A stretch of 64,000 bases of DNA from Saccharibacillus qingshengii (GTDB taxonomy: Bacteria > Bacillota > Bacilli > Paenibacillales > Paenibacillaceae). Below, in pieces: positions 61,102-64,000 of the stretch. The translations under genes and the position numbers were made by a program. Under the pieces are notes generated by a model, which saw only the letters and a list, made by a program, of their open reading frames with translations, searched no databases and had not been told where the DNA came from. How positions within the stretch are numbered: position 1 is the first letter of the stretch; the number at the start of each line of letters is the position of its first letter. The stretch lies in contig NZ_JAAZWC010000021.1 in NCBI RefSeq assembly GCF_013185195.1, positions 25,839-89,838 on the forward strand, written 5' to 3'.

Positions 61102-62502
61102 ATGGAAACCTTTTTTGTAATCTTGAATATCGCGGTACTGGCAGGATTGGCCGTGCTGCTGTATATCATGCAGAAACGCCATGTCTCGTTCAGCAAGCGG
61201 GTCTTTACCGCACTGGGTCTGGGCATTCTGCTCGGTGGTGGGCTTCAATGGATCTATTCCGCCGAGTCGGAAGTCGTCTCGCGTTCGATGGATTGGTACA
61301 GCCTGCTCGGCAGCGGTTACGTCGGGCTGCTGCAGATGATCGTCATTCCGCTGATTATGGTCTCGATCATTACGGCCATCATGAATATCAAAGGCGGCAA
61401 GAAGCTTGGCAAGATCAGTGCTTCGGTACTGATTACGCTCGTACTGACGACGGCGATCGCCGCGACGGTCGGCATCGTATCCGCCATGGCTTTCGGATTG
61501 AACGCCGAAGATCTGCTGGCCGGACAAGGTCAGGCGGAAATTGATCGCGGAGCATCGCTGGAATCAAGGCTCGGCGACGTGGAAGGGGTATCGCTGCCCG
61601 AACAGATCCTGTCCTTCATCCCGACCAATCCGTTCGCGGATATGACAGGGGCCCGTCCTTCCTCGACGCTTGCCGTCGTCATTTTCTCGGCCTTTATCGG
61701 CTTGGCCGTCCTGAGCCTTGACCGCAAAAACGCCCAGCAGGCGGAAACGTTCCGCGGTATGATCAATGCGGTACACGGCGTCGTCATGCGCATCGTGACG
61801 ATGATTCTGCGCTTGACGCCGTACGGCATCCTGGCGCTGATCGCCAAGATGATGGCCACGACCGACCCGGCCGGAATCGCCAGGCTGGCCGAATTCGTTG
61901 TCGCTTCGTACGTGGCGCTGATCGTCATGTTCGTGATTCACCTGCTGATTCTGCTGCTGTTCGGCATGAACCCGGTCACTTATGCGAAAAAAGTTCTCTC
62001 GACGCTGATCTTCGCTTTCACTTCGCGTTCGAGCGCGGCGACTATTCCGCTGAACATCGAAACGCAGACGAAGAAGCTCGGCGTATCCGAAGGCGTGGCG
62101 AATCTGTCCGCAAGCTTCGGCGCGACGATCGGCCAAAACGGCTGCGCGGGGATCTATCCGGCTATGCTGGCTGTGATGATCGCTCCGGCTGCGGGTGTCG
62201 AAGTGAACATTTCCTTCATTCTGACCCTGATCGCCGTTGTCGCGATCAGCTCGTTCGGTGTAGCCGGTGTCGGCGGCGGAGCGACATTCGCAGCCCTGAT
62301 CGTGCTGTCGACGATGAACCTGCCGGTCGCTTTGGCCGGTCTGTTGATCGCCGTCGAGCCGCTGATCGATATGGGCCGTACCGCTCTGAACGTAAACGAT
62401 TCGATGGTAGCGGGTGTCGTAACCGGCAAAGTCACGGGCGAGATCGACAAGAAAACGTTCGATTCTCCCGATACGCCGGAACTTGAAGCGGCACATGCCT
62501 GA
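61102..62502 (+). CDS. tcyP: L-cystine sodium symporter TcyP
   Basis: The 466-residue protein of the dicarboxylate/amino acid:cation symporter family has about eight helices, two re-entrant loops and the motifs VIPLIMVSIITAIMNIKGGKK, AFTSRSSAATIPLNIETQT and VAGVGGGATFAALIVLS. Its best match from memory is TcyP (YhcL) of Bacillus, a cystine importer, rather than GltP. ATG at 61102 is preceded by GAGAGGGATTGGACGA. The CymR-like operator upstream supports the sulfur role. Confidence 0.88.
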   Translation: METFFVILNIAVLAGLAVLLYIMQKRHVSFSKRVFTALGLGILLGGGLQWIYSAESEVVSRSMDWYSLLGSGYVGLLQMIVIPLIMVSIITAIMNIKGGKKLGKISASVLITLVLTTAIAATVGIVSAMAFGLNAEDLLAGQGQAEIDRGASLESRLGDVEGVSLPEQILSFIPTNPFADMTGARPSSTLAVVIFSAFIGLAVLSLDRKNAQQAETFRGMINAVHGVVMRIVTMILRLTPYGILALIAKMMATTDPAGIARLAEFVVASYVALIVMFVIHLLILLLFGMNPVTYAKKVLSTLIFAFTSRSSAATIPLNIETQTKKLGVSEGVANLSASFGATIGQNGCAGIYPAMLAVMIAPAAGVEVNISFILTLIAVVAISSFGVAGVGGGATFAALIVLSTMNLPVALAGLLIAVEPLIDMGRTALNVNDSMVAGVVTGKVTGEIDKKTFDSPDTPELEAAHA

Positions 62503-62542
62503 TTTCGCAACAAAGCTAAACCCTGCCCATCCTGTTTGATAG

Positions 62543-62567
62543 AAACGGCCTTCGGGCCGTTTTTTTT
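62543..62567 (+). terminator. terminator of tcyP
   Basis: AAACGGCC-TTCG-GGCCGTTT, with a stable UUCG tetraloop and a run of eight T. Confidence 0.93.
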
Positions 62568-62715
62568 GTTCGGTAAATTCTTCGTGTTCGACAGACTCAA
62601 AAAACAGTGGTATAAAAGCGGCCGCCATGGTAAAGTGATACAGGACTTCGGGTGCCGGATCGGTGCGCGGCGTTTTTTGGCGTGCTTCCTGTCGGGAGCT
62701 TCGAAGATCCGATTA

Positions 62716-62753
62716 CGCGGTTCGTAACCATCCCGCGATACCAAAACTAGGGG
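62716..62753 (+). promoter_or_regulatory. preQ1-I riboswitch
   Basis: Stem CGCGG (62716-62720)/CCGCG (62733-62737) has the loop TTCGTAACCAT and the A-rich tail ATACCAAAACTA, the H-type pseudoknot pattern of class I preQ1 aptamers. The tail runs into the ribosome binding site AGGGGG (62749-62754), 8 nt before the GTG start. This suggests translational repression when preQ1 binds. The downstream gene encodes a queuosine-precursor transporter. Confidence 0.85.
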
Positions 62754-62762
62754 GCTTATTCG

Positions 62763-63503
62763 GTGTTCAACTTTACTTGGGGCGTTTTTTTCGTCCTGGT
62801 CAATTTTGCGTTCTTCCTGCTTTGTTTCAAGTTTTTCGGTAAAAAAGGGTTGTATGCCTGGGTCGGCGTGGCTACCGTCATCGCCAACATTCAGGTGACC
62901 AAAACGATCGATATGCTGGGGATCACCATGACACTCGGCAATGCGATGTATGTCAGCGTCTATATGACAACCGACCTGCTGAATGAGCGTTACGGGGTCA
63001 AAGCCGCACGGCGTGCGGTTTGGTTCGGCTTTTTCATGCTGATTATGACGACGGTCATCATGCAGATGGTGCTGCGTTTCCATCCGTCGGAAGTCGACTT
63101 TGCCCAAGGACCGATGGAAGCCCTGTTTGGCCTGCTGCCGAGACTTGCTCTTGGGAGTCTGACGGCTTATCTGGTCAGCCAACTGCTGGACGTTTACCTG
63201 TATGCGGCGATCCGCCGCAAGTTTGCCGCAGCGCATCAGCTGTGGATTCGCAATAACGGCAGCGGAATCATCAGTTCGTTTATCGATACGCTGATCTTCT
63301 GTCTGATCGCTTTCACCGGTCCGGAATACGGAAGTTTCTCGATCTGGCTCCAGCTCTTTATTTCGACTTACGTGTTCAAATTTATTCTGACCGCAGCCGG
63401 CACGCCGGTGCTGTATTGGGCGCGCGGCATGAAAGTGCCGGCCGAAGAAGCCGATTCCGGCCTGCCGCCCGTTTCTCCCGAGAAGATTGGGGTAAAAGGA
63501 TAA
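62763..63503 (+). CDS. queuosine precursor transporter (YhhQ/VUT family)
   Basis: The 246-residue membrane protein has six or more helices. Typical blocks are ANIQVTKTIDMLGITMTLGN, YMTTDLLNERYGVKAARRAV, YLVSQLLDVYLY and SFIDTLIFCLIAFTGPEYG. YhhQ-type carriers take up queuosine precursors such as preQ0 and preQ1, which fits the riboswitch in its leader. It starts at GTG. A Dabb gene follows 60 nt later. Confidence 0.9.
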   Translation: MFNFTWGVFFVLVNFAFFLLCFKFFGKKGLYAWVGVATVIANIQVTKTIDMLGITMTLGNAMYVSVYMTTDLLNERYGVKAARRAVWFGFFMLIMTTVIMQMVLRFHPSEVDFAQGPMEALFGLLPRLALGSLTAYLVSQLLDVYLYAAIRRKFAAAHQLWIRNNGSGIISSFIDTLIFCLIAFTGPEYGSFSIWLQLFISTYVFKFILTAAGTPVLYWARGMKVPAEEADSGLPPVSPEKIGVKG

Positions 63504-63563
63504 ACGTATGCATCTCCCGTTGATGCGGCAGTACTTCATCTAACCGAAGGAGGCGTTTGGCAA

Positions 63564-63866
63564 GTGAGTGCGATCCTACACATGGTGACGTTTACCCTGC
63601 ATGCCGGCAAAGATAATGAAGAGGCGGAAGCTTTTTTGGCGGGAAGCCAAAAAGTTTTCACCGGTATTCCGGGAGTCGGGAACTTTGAAGTGCTTCGCCA
63701 GGTCAGTACGAAAAATGAGCACGATTACGGCTTCTCGATGAAATTTGCCGACCAAGGCGCGTACGAAGCTTACAATACCCACCCGGTGCACGTGAAATAC
63801 GTTGCCGAAGTGTGGGAGTCCAAAGTTCGAAGTTTCCGGGAGACCGACCTGGTCGCCTGGGAATAG
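63564..63866 (+). CDS. Dabb family stress-response A/B barrel protein
   Basis: The 100-residue protein starts at GTG with AAGGAGG 10 nt upstream. The pattern HMVTFTLHAGKDNEEAEAFL, FEVLRQVSTKNEHDYGFSMKF and AYNTHPVHVKYV is that of Dabb domains, small dimeric alpha+beta barrels. The role in bacteria is mostly unknown. Confidence 0.88.
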   Translation: MSAILHMVTFTLHAGKDNEEAEAFLAGSQKVFTGIPGVGNFEVLRQVSTKNEHDYGFSMKFADQGAYEAYNTHPVHVKYVAEVWESKVRSFRETDLVAWE

Positions 63867-63899
63867 CGGGACTTGGATTCACACGGAATGAGAAAAAGA

Positions 63900-63927
63900 G
63901 AGGCCTCCCGGTTTATCGGGAGGCCTC
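63900..63927 (-). terminator. terminator of the minus-strand gene at the right edge
   Basis: GAGGCCTCCCG (63900-63910) pairs with CGGGAGGCCTC (63917-63927). On the minus strand it is followed by CTTTTTCTC, while on the plus strand no T run follows. It may also stop read-through from the Dabb gene. Confidence 0.7.
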
Positions 63928-63944
63928 AGGCTGTCGAGAAAGTC

Positions 63945-64000
63945 CTATTCGTTGTAGAAGCTCGTCGGCTGCGGGAGAAATTCGTTCCGGTCGCGTGTTG
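63945..64000 (-). CDS. C-terminal end of a minus-strand gene (partial)
   Basis: The frame reads TRDRNEFLPQPTSFYNE before a TAG stop at 63945-63947, 18 nt from a minus-strand terminator. The rest lies beyond the window. The product cannot be named from 17 residues. Confidence 0.5.
   Translation of the reverse strand, partial: TRDRNEFLPQPTSFYNE

Overview
The window is a GC-rich chromosomal stretch from a Gram-positive member of the Bacillota. It most resembles the Paenibacillaceae (Paenibacillus or Saccharibacillus type). The grounds are strong AGGAGG ribosome binding sites, lipobox lipoproteins, LacI-type sugar operons with LplB/YtcP-class permeases, a cobalamin and a preQ1-I riboswitch, CymR-like operators, and orthologues of Bacillus genes such as lplJ, tcyP, yvyE, pgi and tkt. 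No rRNA, tRNA, CRISPR array, phage or transposase gene was seen. The content is core and metabolic genes with a few repeat-rich intergenic gaps.

Layout. 1-5104: end of a Tad-type pilus locus (DUF5702-like protein, TadE-like pseudopilin, A24 prepilin peptidase, DUF6382/FHA protein). 5203-8744: an SDR epimerase (minus), then endonuclease IV and purU. The last two are bracketed by two copies of an unrecognised stem-loop element. 9048-22347: a tightly coupled eight-gene envelope operon (large exported membrane protein, ABC ATPase and permease, coiled-coil membrane protein, MoxR ATPase, DUF58, two VWA membrane proteins). 22590-25135: chromate transporter, a small conserved protein and an esterase. 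25674-37344: a beta-1,2-glucan (sophorooligosaccharide) utilisation locus (LacI, two permeases, binding protein, GH3, GH94 phosphorylase, second LacI), with the same gene order as the characterised Listeria innocua cluster. 37550-42834: carboxylesterase, transketolase, glucose-6-phosphate isomerase. 43037-44770: yvyE, a TetR regulator and yjbQ. 45050-49031: sulfate ABC transporter cysT-cysW-cysA-sbp. 49032-49668: a gene-free, repeat-rich gap. 49669-55175: small membrane protein, metallo-hydrolase, small acidic proteins, a secreted protein, a HAD phosphatase, lipoate ligase and a tandem pair of small hydrophilic proteins. 55405-58759: B12 riboswitch and a BtuFCD-type transporter. 59002-63866: chemotaxis receptor, TcyP cystine transporter, preQ1 riboswitch with a queuosine-precursor transporter, and a Dabb protein. 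The 3' end of a minus-strand gene lies at the right edge.

The main regulatory logic can be read directly. Identical 14-nt operators lie in front of the first LacI gene and its ABC operon. Two CymR-like operators at the same promoter position link sulfate and cystine uptake. Two riboswitches control vitamin B12 and queuosine-precursor uptake. The best candidates for undescribed elements are the paired stem-loops around nfo-purU, where the outer helix shows compensatory changes, and a 185-nt dyad element after sbp built from four 22-nt units.
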